Source of the DNA: LMUY01 sp964246185
GTDB taxonomy: Bacteria; Pseudomonadota; Alphaproteobacteria; Acetobacterales; Acetobacteraceae
Length of the DNA stretch: 64,000 nucleotides
Assembly (NCBI GenBank): GCA_964246185.1
Contig: CAXTPP010000002.1
Coordinates: 7,636-71,635, forward strand
Direction: 5' to 3'
Positions 36,814 through 47,531 of this stretch are shown here, one piece after another. A model generated the notes under the pieces. The model saw only the letters and a program-made list of their open reading frames with translations. It did no database searches and had not been told where the DNA came from. Position 1 is the first letter of the stretch, and every line of letters starts with the position of its first letter. The translations under genes were made by a program, and so were the position numbers.

Positions 36814-37290
36814 TTACCAGCGGTAGTGGCTGAAGGCCTTGTTGGCTTCGGCCATCCTGTGCGTGTCCTCGCGCTTCTTCACGGCTGAACCACGGTTGTT
36901 GACCGCGTCGTTCAACTCGTTGGAGAGCCGCTCCTCCATCGTGTGCTCGCCACGCTTGCGGGCGCTGTCGATAAGCCAGCGGATCGCCAGAGCCTGACGC
37001 CGCTCAGTACGCACCTCGACAGGCACCTGGTAGGTCGCGCCGCCGACTCGGCGCGAACGCACCTCGACAGCCGGCTTCACGTTGTCCAACGCCTCATAAA
37101 ACATCTTGACCGGGTCGGCCGCTGGTCCGCCACGCTTCTTCAAGACTTCCATGGCGCCGTAAACGATGCCCTCGGCATTCGACTTCTTTCCATCGTACAT
37201 CAGCGCATTCATGAAGCGCGTCACGACGGTATCGCCGAACTTGGCGTCTGGCAGAATATCGCGCTTGACCGCGCGGCGGCGTCGGCTCAT
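36814..37290 (-). CDS. rpsG: 30S ribosomal protein S7
   Basis: A 158-residue S7: MSRRRRAVKRDILPDAKFGD, FMNALMYDGKKSNAEGIVYGA and the C-terminal RKREDTHRMAEANKAFSHYRW-like end. S7 organises the 16S 3' major domain and in E. coli represses the str operon. It follows rpsL by 12 nt and is followed by tuf, not fusA. Confidence 0.98.
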   Translation of the reverse strand: MSRRRRAVKRDILPDAKFGDTVVTRFMNALMYDGKKSNAEGIVYGAMEVLKKRGGPAADPVKMFYEALDNVKPAVEVRSRRVGGATYQVPVEVRTERRQALAIRWLIDSARKRGEHTMEERLSNELNDAVNNRGSAVKKREDTHRMAEANKAFSHYRW

Positions 37291-37302
37291 CGGCTGGTCC
37301 CC

Positions 37303-37674
37303 TTACTTCGGTCGCTTGGCGCCGTACAGCGACCTGCGCTGCCGCCGCTTGGCAATGCCCTGTGTATCGAGCACGCCGCGAAGGATGTGGTAACGAACGC
37401 CTGGAAGGTCTTTCACGCGGCCACCACGGATCAGCACAACGCTGTGCTCCTGTAGGTTGTGGCCTTCACCAGGAATGTAGCTCACCACCTCGAACCCGTT
37501 GGTCAGACGCACCTTGGCCACTTTCCGCAACGCGGAGTTGGGCTTCTTCGGGGTCGTCGTGTAAACACGGGTGCAAACGCCACGCTTTTGCGGGCATGCC
37601 TGCAACGCCGGCACCTTGTTGCGTTTCGGCGCCGGCTCGCGGCCATGCGCTATCAGTTGATTGATGGTCGGCAT
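37303..37674 (-). CDS. rpsL: 30S ribosomal protein S12
   Basis: A 123-residue S12, first gene of the series. It starts MPTINQLIAHGREPAPKRNK and has the decoding loops TPKKPNSALRKVAKV and RGGRVKDLPGVRYH. Both lysines whose change gives streptomycin resistance (about 43 and 88) are present, so the sequence predicts the sensitive form. Confidence 0.98.
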   Translation of the reverse strand: MPTINQLIAHGREPAPKRNKVPALQACPQKRGVCTRVYTTTPKKPNSALRKVAKVRLTNGFEVVSYIPGEGHNLQEHSVVLIRGGRVKDLPGVRYHILRGVLDTQGIAKRRQRRSLYGAKRPK

Positions 37675-37979
37675 ACGCCCTCTTTTTCACGCTCGCCGGG
37701 GGACTCCCGTCGTTCAAATCCGATTTCCACAAGGCGGAGCTGTGCCCACCTGCGGTTCCATATGTCGTCCGGCCTTGGCTTACCCAGGTTAGATCTGAAT
37801 AAGCGGCGCCGCACGCCTTGATGCCCACTGTTTCGGCGCAGCCTCAGCTTACCGAAGGGCCGGGTTCTACGAGGGCGGCAGGGTGGAGTCAAGTTGCCTG
37901 CCACCCGCTACCCGCCGCGGATGGCGCGTTGGGATCGTTTGCCTTTTCCGGCCCTGCCATGGCAGCGGGTGGCTGTCAG
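37675..37979. other. Upstream region of the rpsL operon
   Basis: About 300 bp with no supported gene between rpsL and the groL-side palindromic repeat. It must contain the leftward promoter for the long ribosomal series. I find no clear TTGACA/TATAAT pair by eye. Its position suggests a leader of up to about 150 nt that could carry control signals. Confidence 0.4.
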
Positions 37980-38070
37980 GCAAGCCAGGCCGGAGGCTAT
38001 GCCTCTGGACTCCGCCAAAGGCCAGATGCCTTTGGCGGGTCAGAGCAGAGCAGAGCCCAGCCCTGCTTGC
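37980..38070. repeat. Palindromic intergenic repeat, copy 1 (3' of groL)
   Basis: A diverged copy: GCAAGCCAGGCCGGAGG, CTCTGGACTCCGCCAAAGGC, then CTTTGGCGGGTC and a degenerate GAGCCCAGCCCTGCTTGC end. It is short because the central part seen in copy 5 is missing. It lies 32 bp after the groL stop and separates groESL from the rpsL promoter region, so it may act as a terminator. Confidence 0.7.
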
Positions 38071-38101
38071 CAGCAGGGCAGCATCCCTGCCAGCAGAAGC
38101 C

Positions 38102-39745
<1,644 letters not shown>

Positions 39746-39767
39746 GTGCTTTTCCTTCTATGGTCGT

Positions 39768-40064
39768 TCAGGCGGTGGCGTCGATGACACCCATGAGGTC
39801 GCTTTCCTTCATGATCAGGAGCTCCTCGCCGTCCAGCTTGACTTCGGTGCCGGACCACTTGCCGAACAGCACGCGGTCCCCCGCCTTCACCGCCAAGGCC
39901 ATGATGCTGCCGTGCTCGTTGCGCGCGCCAGGTCCGGCGGCGATCACCTCACCCTCCATCGGCTTCTCCTTGACCGTGTCAGGAATGATGATGCCGCCAG
40001 CCGACTTCTCCTCGGGGGTGATGCGGCGGACCACGACACGGTCGTGCAAGGGGCGAAACTTCAT
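39768..40064 (-). CDS. groS: Co-chaperonin GroES (10 kDa)
   Basis: A 98-residue GroES: MKFRPLHDRVVVRRITPEEK, the mobile loop SAGGIIIPDTVKEKP that docks on GroEL, and the roof region. The start at 40064 fits the family. No CIRCE element (TTAGCACTC-N9-GAGTGCTAA) is visible in the 200 bp upstream, so HrcA control is not supported by this sequence; a sigma-32 type promoter is possible but not clear. Confidence 0.97.
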   Translation of the reverse strand: MKFRPLHDRVVVRRITPEEKSAGGIIIPDTVKEKPMEGEVIAAGPGARNEHGSIMALAVKAGDRVLFGKWSGTEVKLDGEELLIMKESDLMGVIDATA

Positions 40065-40263
40065 TCGGACAGACTCCAGACAGGACCGGGACGCGAATAC
40101 GTGCCAGGACGGCGGCAAACAGCCAGTCACGCCGCTGATGCAGCGCCTCCTGGCGGATGTTGTACCATGCCGTGTGAAACAGGACCATACCGTTGCCAAG
40201 CAGCTCAAAGGCAGGCTCGGAATCTACTCATACCGACGGCTATTCAGGGCGACCGTCAAGCAC

Positions 40264-40398
40264 GCAAGGCCAGAGGCTATGCCTCTGGACTCCGCCAAAG
40301 GCCTCCGGTCTTTGGCAGGTCTGGGCGGAGTGACCTCAAGGTTCCGATTGCCTCCTTCAGGCAATGGGAAGGGCCACGCAGGGGGAGACCAGCCTTGC
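40264..40398. repeat. Palindromic intergenic repeat, copy 2, interrupted by a second palindrome
   Basis: The outer arms GCAAGGCCAGAGGCT and ACCAGCCTTGC match copy 5, but the right arm is split after GGTCTGGGCGGAG by about 57 bp (roughly 40331-40387). That insert carries its own imperfect inverted repeat, AAGGTTCCGATTGCCT and AGGCAATGGGAAGG. The core AAGGTTCC-AT-GC of the insert resembles the 7239-7281 palindrome. It lies 23 bp after the stop of the ABC permease gene. Confidence 0.65.
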
Positions 40399-40420
40399 TT
40401 TCCAAAAGGTCGATTGCGGC

Positions 40421-41182
40421 TCAGCGCTTCAGCCGGTAGCCGGTGCGGAAGATTTGCCAGATGCCCGCAAGGCAAGCCGCCATGAACGCCAGCGTCATGC
40501 CGAAGCTGATGCCGACGCTGATGTCGGAGGCGCCGAAGAAACTCCACCGGAAGCCGCTGATCAAGTAGACCACCGGGTTGAACAGCGTCACGGTCTGCCA
40601 AGCCGGCGGCAGCATGCCGATCGAGTAGAAGCTGCCGCCGAGAAAGGTCAGCGGAGTGACGATGAGCAGCGGCACCAGGTTCAACTTCTCGAAGCTGTCG
40701 GCCCATATGCCGATGATGAAGCCGAACAGGCTGAACGTCACCGCCGTCAGCACCAAGAAGACGAGCATCCAGGCCGGGTGCATGATCCCGAACGCCACGA
40801 ACAGCCGTGCCGTCGCCAGGATGATGACACCCAGCACGAGAGACTTGCTGGCCGCCGCGCCGACGTAGCCGACGACGATCTCGATCGGGGAAACCGGCGC
40901 GGACAGCAGCTCGTAGATCGTGCCGACGAACTTCGGGAAGTAGATCCCGAACGAGGCATTCGCGATGCTTTGGGTCAGCAGCGACAGCATGATGAGGCCG
41001 GGTATGATGAACGCGCCGTAGCTGACCCCATCGACCGCGGCCATGCGGGACCCGATCGCGGCGCCGAACACGACGAAGTACAGCGACGTGGAGATGACCG
41101 GGGAGACGATGCTCTGCAACAGCGTCCGCCAGGTGCGGCTCATCTCGAACAGGTAGATGGCGCGGATGGCGTAAAGGTTCAT
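40421..41182 (-). CDS. ABC-2 type transporter permease
   Basis: A 253-residue membrane protein with about six helices and the ABC-2 signature SIANASFGIYFPKFVGTIYELLSAPVSP preceding the LTFLGGSFYSIGMLPPAWQ segment near the last helices. This type exports drugs, polysaccharides or lipids with a NodI/DrrA-like ATPase. Its ATG overlaps the stop of the ATPase gene (ATGA). Substrate unknown. The same promoter region serves the divergent TetR-RND genes, which suggests a shared stress or drug response. Confidence 0.9.
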   Translation of the reverse strand: MNLYAIRAIYLFEMSRTWRTLLQSIVSPVISTSLYFVVFGAAIGSRMAAVDGVSYGAFIIPGLIMLSLLTQSIANASFGIYFPKFVGTIYELLSAPVSPIEIVVGYVGAAASKSLVLGVIILATARLFVAFGIMHPAWMLVFLVLTAVTFSLFGFIIGIWADSFEKLNLVPLLIVTPLTFLGGSFYSIGMLPPAWQTVTLFNPVVYLISGFRWSFFGASDISVGISFGMTLAFMAACLAGIWQIFRTGYRLKR

Positions 41183-42171
41183 GGCTGCCCGTGCACCAGG
41201 CTGACGAATATCTCCTCGAGCGAACTCTGATGGGTCTGCAGGTTCTTCACGTTGAGGCCCAGCACGTCCAACTGCCGCATCAGCGCCGCGATCCCGTTGT
41301 CCTCGGCTTGCGCGTCGTAGCTGTAGGTCAGCTCGGCGCCGTCCGCCGCCATGGCCAGCCGCCACGGCGCGAGCGCCTGCGGGACATAGGCAAGCCGCTC
41401 GCGCAGGGTGAACCTCAGCTGGGACGTGCCCAGCTTGGCCATCAGCGCCGCCTTGTCTTCCACCAGCACGATGCGCCCGCCGGACATTATGCCGATCCGG
41501 TCGGCCATCTGCTCGGCCTCCTCGATGTAGTGCGTGGTCAGCAGGATGGTGACGCCGGATGCGCGCAGCCGGCGCACCATCTCCCACATGTCCCGCCGCA
41601 ACTCGACGTCCACCCCGGCGGTGGGCTCGTCCAGGAACAGGATGCGAGGCTCGTGCGACAGCGCCTTGGCGATCATGACCCGGCGCTTCATCCCCCCGGA
41701 CAAGGTGATGATCTTGCTGTGGCGCTTGTCCCACAGGGAAAGCTCGCGCAGCACCTTCTCGAGATAGGCGGGATCAGCGCTCTTGCCGAACAGCCCGCGG
41801 CTGTAGCGGACGGTGGCCAGCACGGTCTCGAACGCATCCGTCGCCAGCTCCTGCGGCACCAGGCCGATCTGGCTCCGGGCGGCCCGGTAGCTGGCCACCA
41901 CGTCATGCCCGCCGGCCAGCACGGTGCCGCTGCTGGGGTTCACGATGCCGCAGACGATGCTGATCAGCGTCGTCTTGCCAGCGCCGTTCGGCCCCAGCAG
42001 GGCGAAAATCTCGCCGGCCCTGATATCGAGGTCGATGGGATGCAGGGCTTGGAAGCCGGACGCATAGGTCTTTGTCACGCCCCTGATGGAGACGGCGGCT
42101 TGCGGGGACGGCGACCGAAGTCGCGGCGGCGCGGCCCCGTCAAGCTGTTCGGCGAGGAGGTCCTGGGTCAT
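41179..42171 (-). CDS. ABC transporter ATP-binding protein (DrrA/NodI type)
   Basis: About 330 residues. Walker A LLGPNGAGKTT, signature LSGGMKRRV, Walker B RILFLDEPTAGVD and the H-loop TTHYIEEAEQMADRI are all present, followed by a C-terminal extension (after about residue 230) usual in DrrA/NodI proteins. The ATG at 42171 (MTQDLLAEQ) is preferred; an in-frame GTG at 42180 would add three residues. It pairs with the downstream permease to form an exporter. The 126-bp region upstream is shared with tetR. Confidence 0.93.
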   Translation of the reverse strand: MTQDLLAEQLDGAAPPRLRSPSPQAAVSIRGVTKTYASGFQALHPIDLDIRAGEIFALLGPNGAGKTTLISIVCGIVNPSSGTVLAGGHDVVASYRAARSQIGLVPQELATDAFETVLATVRYSRGLFGKSADPAYLEKVLRELSLWDKRHSKIITLSGGMKRRVMIAKALSHEPRILFLDEPTAGVDVELRRDMWEMVRRLRASGVTILLTTHYIEEAEQMADRIGIMSGGRIVLVEDKAALMAKLGTSQLRFTLRERLAYVPQALAPWRLAMAADGAELTYSYDAQAEDNGIAALMRQLDVLGLNVKNLQTHQSSLEEIFVSLVHGQP

Positions 42172-42275
42172 GCATCTCACGATAAGAAAGGTCGGGCACG
42201 CCGAACATCGGGTGAACTGGCAACATTACCACCAGCCCCCTTGCCTCGCGCAATGGGGCAGGTTGAAGTTCTAAG

Positions 42276-42287
42276 ATGACCGGTCAT
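42276..42287. promoter_or_regulatory. Palindromic operator candidate before tetR
   Basis: ATGACCGGTCAT is a perfect 12-bp palindrome ending 10 bp before the GTG start of the TetR gene and about 105 bp from the divergent ABC gene. TetR regulators of the NemR/AcrR kind bind such GACC-GGTC cores. Autoregulation, with possible control of the ABC exporter, is inferred from position. Confidence 0.55.
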
Positions 42288-42297
42288 ATCATAAGGC

Positions 42298-42885
42298 GTG
42301 CTGAGGAATAATCCGACGGTTCGCGATCGCCTGTTGTGCGCCGGTGTGTCGGTGTTCAGCAAATCGGGCTTCAACGGGTCGAGCGTGCAGGACATCACCG
42401 ACGCCGCAGGCGTGCCCAAGGGTTCTTTCTACAACCATTTCGACAGCAAGGAAGCGCTGGCCGCCGCGGCCGTCGGATACTTCTGGGAGGATAAAGCCAG
42501 CCAGGCTCTCGCCGTTCTGGACCAGGGCGACTTGGAGCCGTTGACCCGGTTGCGGCGCTACTTCGAGCAGGTCATCTTCGAGGTCAAGGCAAAAGACTTC
42601 ACGTGTGGCTGCTTCGTCGGCAACATGACGGCCGAGCTGTCCGACCACAGCGCCGTCATCTCCGACCAGCTCTCCATGATATACGCGAAATGGACCGGGC
42701 ACGTCACCCGCTGCCTGGCGCAGGCGCAGGACGCTGGGAAGCTCCGGTCAGAAGCAGACCCGGCTGCCTTGGCGACCTTCGCCCTGAATGCCTGGGAGGG
42801 CGCCCTGCTGCGAGCCCGGGTGGCCAAGAGCAGCCGCCCGTTGGAACAATTCATCGAGACCCTGTTCACCCAACTTCTACACTGA
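42298..42885 (+). CDS. TetR family transcriptional regulator
   Basis: A 195-residue repressor. The N-terminal helix-turn-helix is GSSVQDITDAAGVPKGSFYN followed by HFDSKEAL. The C-terminal ligand domain contains the CGCFVGNMTAEL segment typical of the NemR-like TetR subfamily; its cysteines could sense electrophiles, as in NemR. The GTG start at 42298 lies just after a palindrome. The stop is 22 bp before the RND adaptor gene, so tetR-adaptor-pump is one operon. Confidence 0.93.
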   Translation: MLRNNPTVRDRLLCAGVSVFSKSGFNGSSVQDITDAAGVPKGSFYNHFDSKEALAAAAVGYFWEDKASQALAVLDQGDLEPLTRLRRYFEQVIFEVKAKDFTCGCFVGNMTAELSDHSAVISDQLSMIYAKWTGHVTRCLAQAQDAGKLRSEADPAALATFALNAWEGALLRARVAKSSRPLEQFIETLFTQLLH

Positions 42886-42907
42886 CCCTTTTTGCCGGAG
42901 AGTTGAG

Positions 42908-44131
42908 ATGAGCAGTCATTCAGAGCCGCTCCGCAGCGCGACGCCTTTCACCCGGCGCGAGTCGCCGGGCAGAAACGGCCGGACCCGGTTCGTCATCGCC
43001 GCTGCCGTGTTGCTGGCCCTGGCCGGCGGCAGCTTCTGGGCATTGGGCAGACACCAATCCGCGCCGGCGTCGGCAGCGGCAGCCCCGCCGCCGCCTTCCG
43101 TGACCGTCAGCCCGCCCTTGCAGCGGAACCTCGCGCAATCGACCGACTTCACCGGGCAGTTCTCCGCCGTGGACCAGGTCGATCTGCGCGCCCAGGTCAG
43201 CGGCTACCTGACGGAGATCCACTTCACCGACGGCCAGATCGTCCACAAGGGCGACCTGCTGTTCGTGATCGACCCGCGCCCCTACGCGATCCAGCTGCAG
43301 CAAGCGACGGCGCAATACCAGACGGCGGTGGCGGGGCTGGACCTCGCCAACAAGGAGGTTTCCCGCTCGGCCGTCCTGCACCGCGATGAATTCGCGTCCG
43401 GCGAGACGCTCGACCAGCGGACCCAGGTGCAGCAATCGGCCCTGGCCACCATCGAGCAAGCCAAGGCCGCGATCCGTTCGGCCCAGCTCAACCTCGACTT
43501 CACCCGCATCACTGCGCCCTTCACCGGCCGCATCGGCGCTCGCCTGGTGTCGCTCGGCAGCCTGATCAGCGGCAGCGGCAGCACCAACCTGGCCAGCATC
43601 GTCTCGCTCGATCCGCTGCACCTCGATTTCGACATGAGCGAGGCCGACGCCCTGGCCTACCAGCGCTTCCTGGGCACCAGGCAACCGGGGCTCGACCGGT
43701 CCGTCAAGATCAGCCTCAGCGACGAGACCGGCTGGCAGCGGCGGGGCGACCTGGACTTCCTCGACAACCAGGTGGACCGCAGCAGCGGCACCATGCACGC
43801 CAGGGCCACGGTGGCGAACCCCGACCTGCTGATCGCGCCGGGCCAGTTCGCCCGGCTGCAGCTGCCGATGTCGGCGCCGCGCCCCGTGCTGCTGGTGCCG
43901 GACGCAGCCCTGGTGACCGACCAGTCGCGCAAGATGCTCATGGTGGCTGCCGCGGACGGCACGGTCACGCCGAAGCCCGTCGAAATCGGGGCGCTGGAAG
44001 GCGACCATCTGCGGGTGATCACCAGCGGCCTGGCGCCCACCGACCAAGTCATCATCAACGGCCTGATGCGGCTGCGGCCCGGCGCCAAGATCACCCCGCA
44101 CGCCGGCTCCATCGACGTCGCTGCCCAATAG
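42908..44131 (+). CDS. RND efflux periplasmic adaptor (membrane fusion protein)
   Basis: A 407-residue adaptor. One N-terminal membrane anchor (about 28-46) leads to a Pro/Ala linker, then the lipoyl/barrel half VDLRAQVSGYLTEIHFTDGQIVHKGD, an alpha-hairpin (about 130-190) and the returning ITAPFTGRIGARLVSLGSLI. It joins the inner-membrane pump to an outer-membrane channel; no TolC-type gene is present in the window. The ATG at 42908 has GGAGAG upstream. Confidence 0.94.
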   Translation: MSSHSEPLRSATPFTRRESPGRNGRTRFVIAAAVLLALAGGSFWALGRHQSAPASAAAAPPPPSVTVSPPLQRNLAQSTDFTGQFSAVDQVDLRAQVSGYLTEIHFTDGQIVHKGDLLFVIDPRPYAIQLQQATAQYQTAVAGLDLANKEVSRSAVLHRDEFASGETLDQRTQVQQSALATIEQAKAAIRSAQLNLDFTRITAPFTGRIGARLVSLGSLISGSGSTNLASIVSLDPLHLDFDMSEADALAYQRFLGTRQPGLDRSVKISLSDETGWQRRGDLDFLDNQVDRSSGTMHARATVANPDLLIAPGQFARLQLPMSAPRPVLLVPDAALVTDQSRKMLMVAAADGTVTPKPVEIGALEGDHLRVITSGLAPTDQVIINGLMRLRPGAKITPHAGSIDVAAQ

Positions 44132-44143
44132 GGAAGCCTGGCC

Positions 44144-47100
44144 ATGCGCATCTCGCACTTCTTCATCGACCACCCGATCTTCGCCTCGGTGCTGTCGCTG
44201 TTCATCACCATCGTCGGCGGCGTCGCCTACTTCACGCTGCCGGTCTCGCAGTACCCATCCATCGCGCCGCCGATCGTGCAGGTGACGGCAACCTACCCCG
44301 GCGCGTCGGCCGAGGTGCTCAGCCAGACGGTGGCGACGCCGATCGAGCAGCAGATCAACGGCGTCGAGAACATGCTGTACATCAGCAGCCAGGCGACCGG
44401 CGACGGCAAGCTCGTCATCTCCGTCACCTTCAAGCTCGGCACCAACCTCGACACGGCGCAGGTGCTGACGCAGAACCGCGTCGCCGTGGCGCTGCCCCGC
44501 CTGCCCGACGCGGTGCAGCGGCTCGGCGTCACGGTGATCAAAAGCTCGCCGGACCTGATGATGGTGATCCACCTCTCGTCGCCCGACCATTCGCGCGACC
44601 AGATCTACATGTCCAACTACGCGACGCTGCACGTGAAGGACACGCTGGCCCGGCAGGACGGCGTGGGCGACGTGCAGGTGTTCGGCGGGCGCGACTACTC
44701 CATGCGCATCTGGCTCGACCCGGACAAGGTCGCCGCCCACAACCTGACCGGCGGCGAGGTCGTGGCGGCGTTGCAGGCGCAGAACGTGCAGGTGTCGTCC
44801 GGCGTGCTCGGCCAGCCGCCGGTGCCGCAGCCCGGCGCATTCCAGCTGAACGTGCAGACCCAGGGCCGGCTGATCGACCCGGCGCAGTTCGGCAGCGTCA
44901 TCGTCAAGACGGACGGCGCCGGCCGCGTCACCCGGGTCAGCGACATCGGCCGGGTGGAGCTGGGGGCGCAGGACTACGGCTCCAACGGCTACCTCGACGT
45001 GCTCGATGCCGTGCCGCTGATCGTCTTCCAGCAGCCCGGCTCCAATGCGCTGTCCACCGCGCGGCACATCCACGCCGCGATGGAGGAGCTGTCCAAGCAG
45101 TTTCCCGAAGGACTGCGCTACGACATCGTCTACGACACCACGGTCTTCATCGCGCAGTCGGTGCACGAGGTGCTGGTGACCATCCTGGAGGCGGTGGCGC
45201 TGGTGGTGGTGGTGGTCATCCTGTTCCTGCAAACCTGGCGCGCCTCCATCATCCCGATCGTGGCGATCCCGGTCTCGCTGATCGGCACCTTCGCGGTGCT
45301 GGCCGCGCTCGGCTTCTCGCTGAACAACCTCTCGCTGTTCGGGCTGGTGCTGGCGGTCGGCATCGTGGTCGATGACGCGATTGTCGTGGTGGAGAACGTC
45401 GAGCGTAACCTGCGGCTCGGCATGTCGCCGCGCGAGGCTGCGCACCGCACCATGGACGAGGTCGGCGGCGCGCTGATCGCCATCGCGCTCACGCTGTGCG
45501 CGGTGTTCATCCCGTCGGCGTTCATCTCCGGCATCTCCGGCCAGTTCTTCCGCCAGTTCGCCGTGACCATCGCCGCCTCCACGGTGATCTCCTGCTTCGT
45601 CTCGCTGACGCTCAGCCCCGCCCTGTGCGCCATCCTGTTCAAGCCGCATACGGCTCATTCCGGCCCATCCCGGCGGGGGCTGCTGGTGCGCCCCGTGGTG
45701 GCGTTCTTCGACGGCTTCAACCGCGGCTTCGAGTGGCTGTCGGTGCGCTTCGGCCTGCTGACGGCGCGGCTGATCCGCATGAGCGCGCTGATGCTGGTGG
45801 CCTATGCCGTGCTGATCGGCCTGACGGGCTGGCAGTTCAGCCGGGCGCCCACCGGGTTCATCCCGGAGCTGGACCAGGGTTACCTGATCACCGTCGTGCA
45901 GCTGCCGCCGGGCGCCTCGCTGGCGCGAACGGACGCCGTGGTGCGGCAGGCGGCGAAGATCATCCTGGACACGCCGGGCGTCGCGCACGCGGTCGGGTTC
46001 TCCGGGCTGGACGGCGCCACGCTCACCAACGCCTCCAACGCCGGGGCGATCTTCTCGCCGATGAAGCCGTTTGCCGAGCGCGATTCGCAGGGGCTGAGTG
46101 CCAACGTGGTCCTGGCTTCCCTGCGGCAGCGCCTGTCCGTGATCGAGGATGCGTTCATCATCACCATCGCGCCGCCGCCGGTGGCGGGCATCGGCAACGC
46201 CGGCGGCTTCAAGATGCTGCTGCAGGACCAGGCGGGCCTCGGCCCGGCGGCGATGCAGGCGGCGGCGCAGAGCCTGGCCGCGGCAGCGAACGGGACGCCG
46301 GGCCTGGCGGGCGTGTTCAGCCCGTTCAGCGCCGGCACCCCCACCATCTACGCCGACATCGACCGGGTGAAGGCCGAGAAGCTCGGCGTGTCGCCGGACA
46401 AGGTGGCCGAGGCGTTGCAGGTGTTCATAGGCTCGGCCTACATCAACGACTTCAACTATCTCGGCCGCACCTACCAGGTGGTGGCGCAGGCCGACGGGAA
46501 GTTCCGCACGACGACCGCCGATATCGCCCGGCTCAAGACCCGCAATGCGGCGGGGGCCATGGTGCCGATCGGCTCGGTCGCGAGCTTCCGCGACGTGACG
46601 GGGCCATATCGCTTGCCGCGCTACGACCTGTTCCCGGCGGCCGAGGTGCAGGGCGGCACGCTGCCAGGCGTCTCCTCCGGTTATGGATTGGCTGCGATGG
46701 AGCGGCTGGCCAAGGCGACCCTGCCGGCGGGAATGGGGTTCGAGTGGACCGACCTCGCCTTCCAGCAGCGGCAGACGGGCAACACCACCCTTCTGATCTT
46801 CGCCGCCTCCGTGCTGTTCGTGTTCATGGTGCTGGCCGCCCAGTACGAGAGCTGGAGCCTGCCGCTGTCGGTAGTGCTGATCGTGCCGATGTGCCTGCTG
46901 GCGGCGGTGTCCGGGCTGCTGCTGCGCGGCATGAGCGTGGATATCCTGGCGCAGATCGGCTTCGTCGTGCTGGTCGGGCTGGCGTCGAAGAACGCGATCC
47001 TGATCGTGGAGTTCGCCAAGCAGGCACAGGACGCCGGGGCGACGGCGCCCGACGCCGCGGTGCAGGCGGCACGGACCCGGCTGCGCCCGATCCTGATGAC

Positions 47101-47314
47101 CTCGTTCGCCTTCGTGCTCGGCGTGGTGCCGTTGGCCACGGCGACCGGGGCCGGCGCGGAGCTGCGCCAGTCGCTCGGAACGGCCGTGTTCTTCGGCATG
47201 CTCGGAGTGACCGGGTTCGGCCTCATGTTCACCCCGGTGTTCTACTCGGTGATCCAGCAGCTGTTCCGTGCCCGGCGTGCAGCCCCTCAAGCCGTGGTGC
47301 AAGCGGGAGAGTGA
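44144..47314 (+). CDS. RND efflux pump, HAE1 family
   Basis: A 1056-residue inner-membrane pump. The start MRISHFFIDHPIFASVLSLF, the pore-domain ASAEVLSQTVATPIEQQING and the proton-relay helix GIVVDDAIVVVENVERNL (paired acidic residues) are present, as is the second-half VGLASKNAILIVEFAKQ with its lysine. This is the AcrB/MexF-like drug-proton antiporter architecture with 12 helices. It follows the adaptor by 12 bp. A palindromic repeat begins 21 bp after the stop. Confidence 0.96.
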   Translation: MRISHFFIDHPIFASVLSLFITIVGGVAYFTLPVSQYPSIAPPIVQVTATYPGASAEVLSQTVATPIEQQINGVENMLYISSQATGDGKLVISVTFKLGTNLDTAQVLTQNRVAVALPRLPDAVQRLGVTVIKSSPDLMMVIHLSSPDHSRDQIYMSNYATLHVKDTLARQDGVGDVQVFGGRDYSMRIWLDPDKVAAHNLTGGEVVAALQAQNVQVSSGVLGQPPVPQPGAFQLNVQTQGRLIDPAQFGSVIVKTDGAGRVTRVSDIGRVELGAQDYGSNGYLDVLDAVPLIVFQQPGSNALSTARHIHAAMEELSKQFPEGLRYDIVYDTTVFIAQSVHEVLVTILEAVALVVVVVILFLQTWRASIIPIVAIPVSLIGTFAVLAALGFSLNNLSLFGLVLAVGIVVDDAIVVVENVERNLRLGMSPREAAHRTMDEVGGALIAIALTLCAVFIPSAFISGISGQFFRQFAVTIAASTVISCFVSLTLSPALCAILFKPHTAHSGPSRRGLLVRPVVAFFDGFNRGFEWLSVRFGLLTARLIRMSALMLVAYAVLIGLTGWQFSRAPTGFIPELDQGYLITVVQLPPGASLARTDAVVRQAAKIILDTPGVAHAVGFSGLDGATLTNASNAGAIFSPMKPFAERDSQGLSANVVLASLRQRLSVIEDAFIITIAPPPVAGIGNAGGFKMLLQDQAGLGPAAMQAAAQSLAAAANGTPGLAGVFSPFSAGTPTIYADIDRVKAEKLGVSPDKVAEALQVFIGSAYINDFNYLGRTYQVVAQADGKFRTTTADIARLKTRNAAGAMVPIGSVASFRDVTGPYRLPRYDLFPAAEVQGGTLPGVSSGYGLAAMERLAKATLPAGMGFEWTDLAFQQRQTGNTTLLIFAASVLFVFMVLAAQYESWSLPLSVVLIVPMCLLAAVSGLLLRGMSVDILAQIGFVVLVGLASKNAILIVEFAKQAQDAGATAPDAAVQAARTRLRPILMTSFAFVLGVVPLATATGAGAELRQSLGTAVFFGMLGVTGFGLMFTPVFYSVIQQLFRARRAAPQAVVQAGE

Positions 47315-47334
47315 TCTCCTTGAAGGGAACCGTC

Positions 47335-47443
47335 AAAGGCCAGAGGCTCCGCCAAAGGCAAAGCCTTCGGAATCCTATCGTTTAGTAAAACGGTTTCCAA
47401 AGACCCTGGGCTTTTGGCTGGTCTGGGCGGAGCCCAGCGTTGC
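47335..47443. repeat. Palindromic intergenic repeat, copy 3 (3' of the RND pump)
   Basis: The left arm AAAGGCCAGAGGCTCCGCC and the right arm GGTCTGGGCGGAGCCCAGC flank a centre with CGTTTAGTAAAACG. It contains GTTTCCAAAGACC (47393-47405), the same 13 bases found at the insertion site of the transposon downstream. It lies 21 bp after a stop codon, so a termination role is plausible. Confidence 0.7.
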
Positions 47444-47531
47444 TTTCCAACAAATTTGTCGACCAAAAATTAGGACATTGCAGCGGGGTGGCGGTAAACG
47501 CCATCAGTCACTGGCGTGCTTTGCTCCCACG

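Noticed and set aside
42920..47302. 1460-codon minus-strand open frame opposite the RND genes
   Set aside because: Its translation is repetitive His/Arg/Gln/Gly without domains, and the other strand encodes a clear adaptor and pump.
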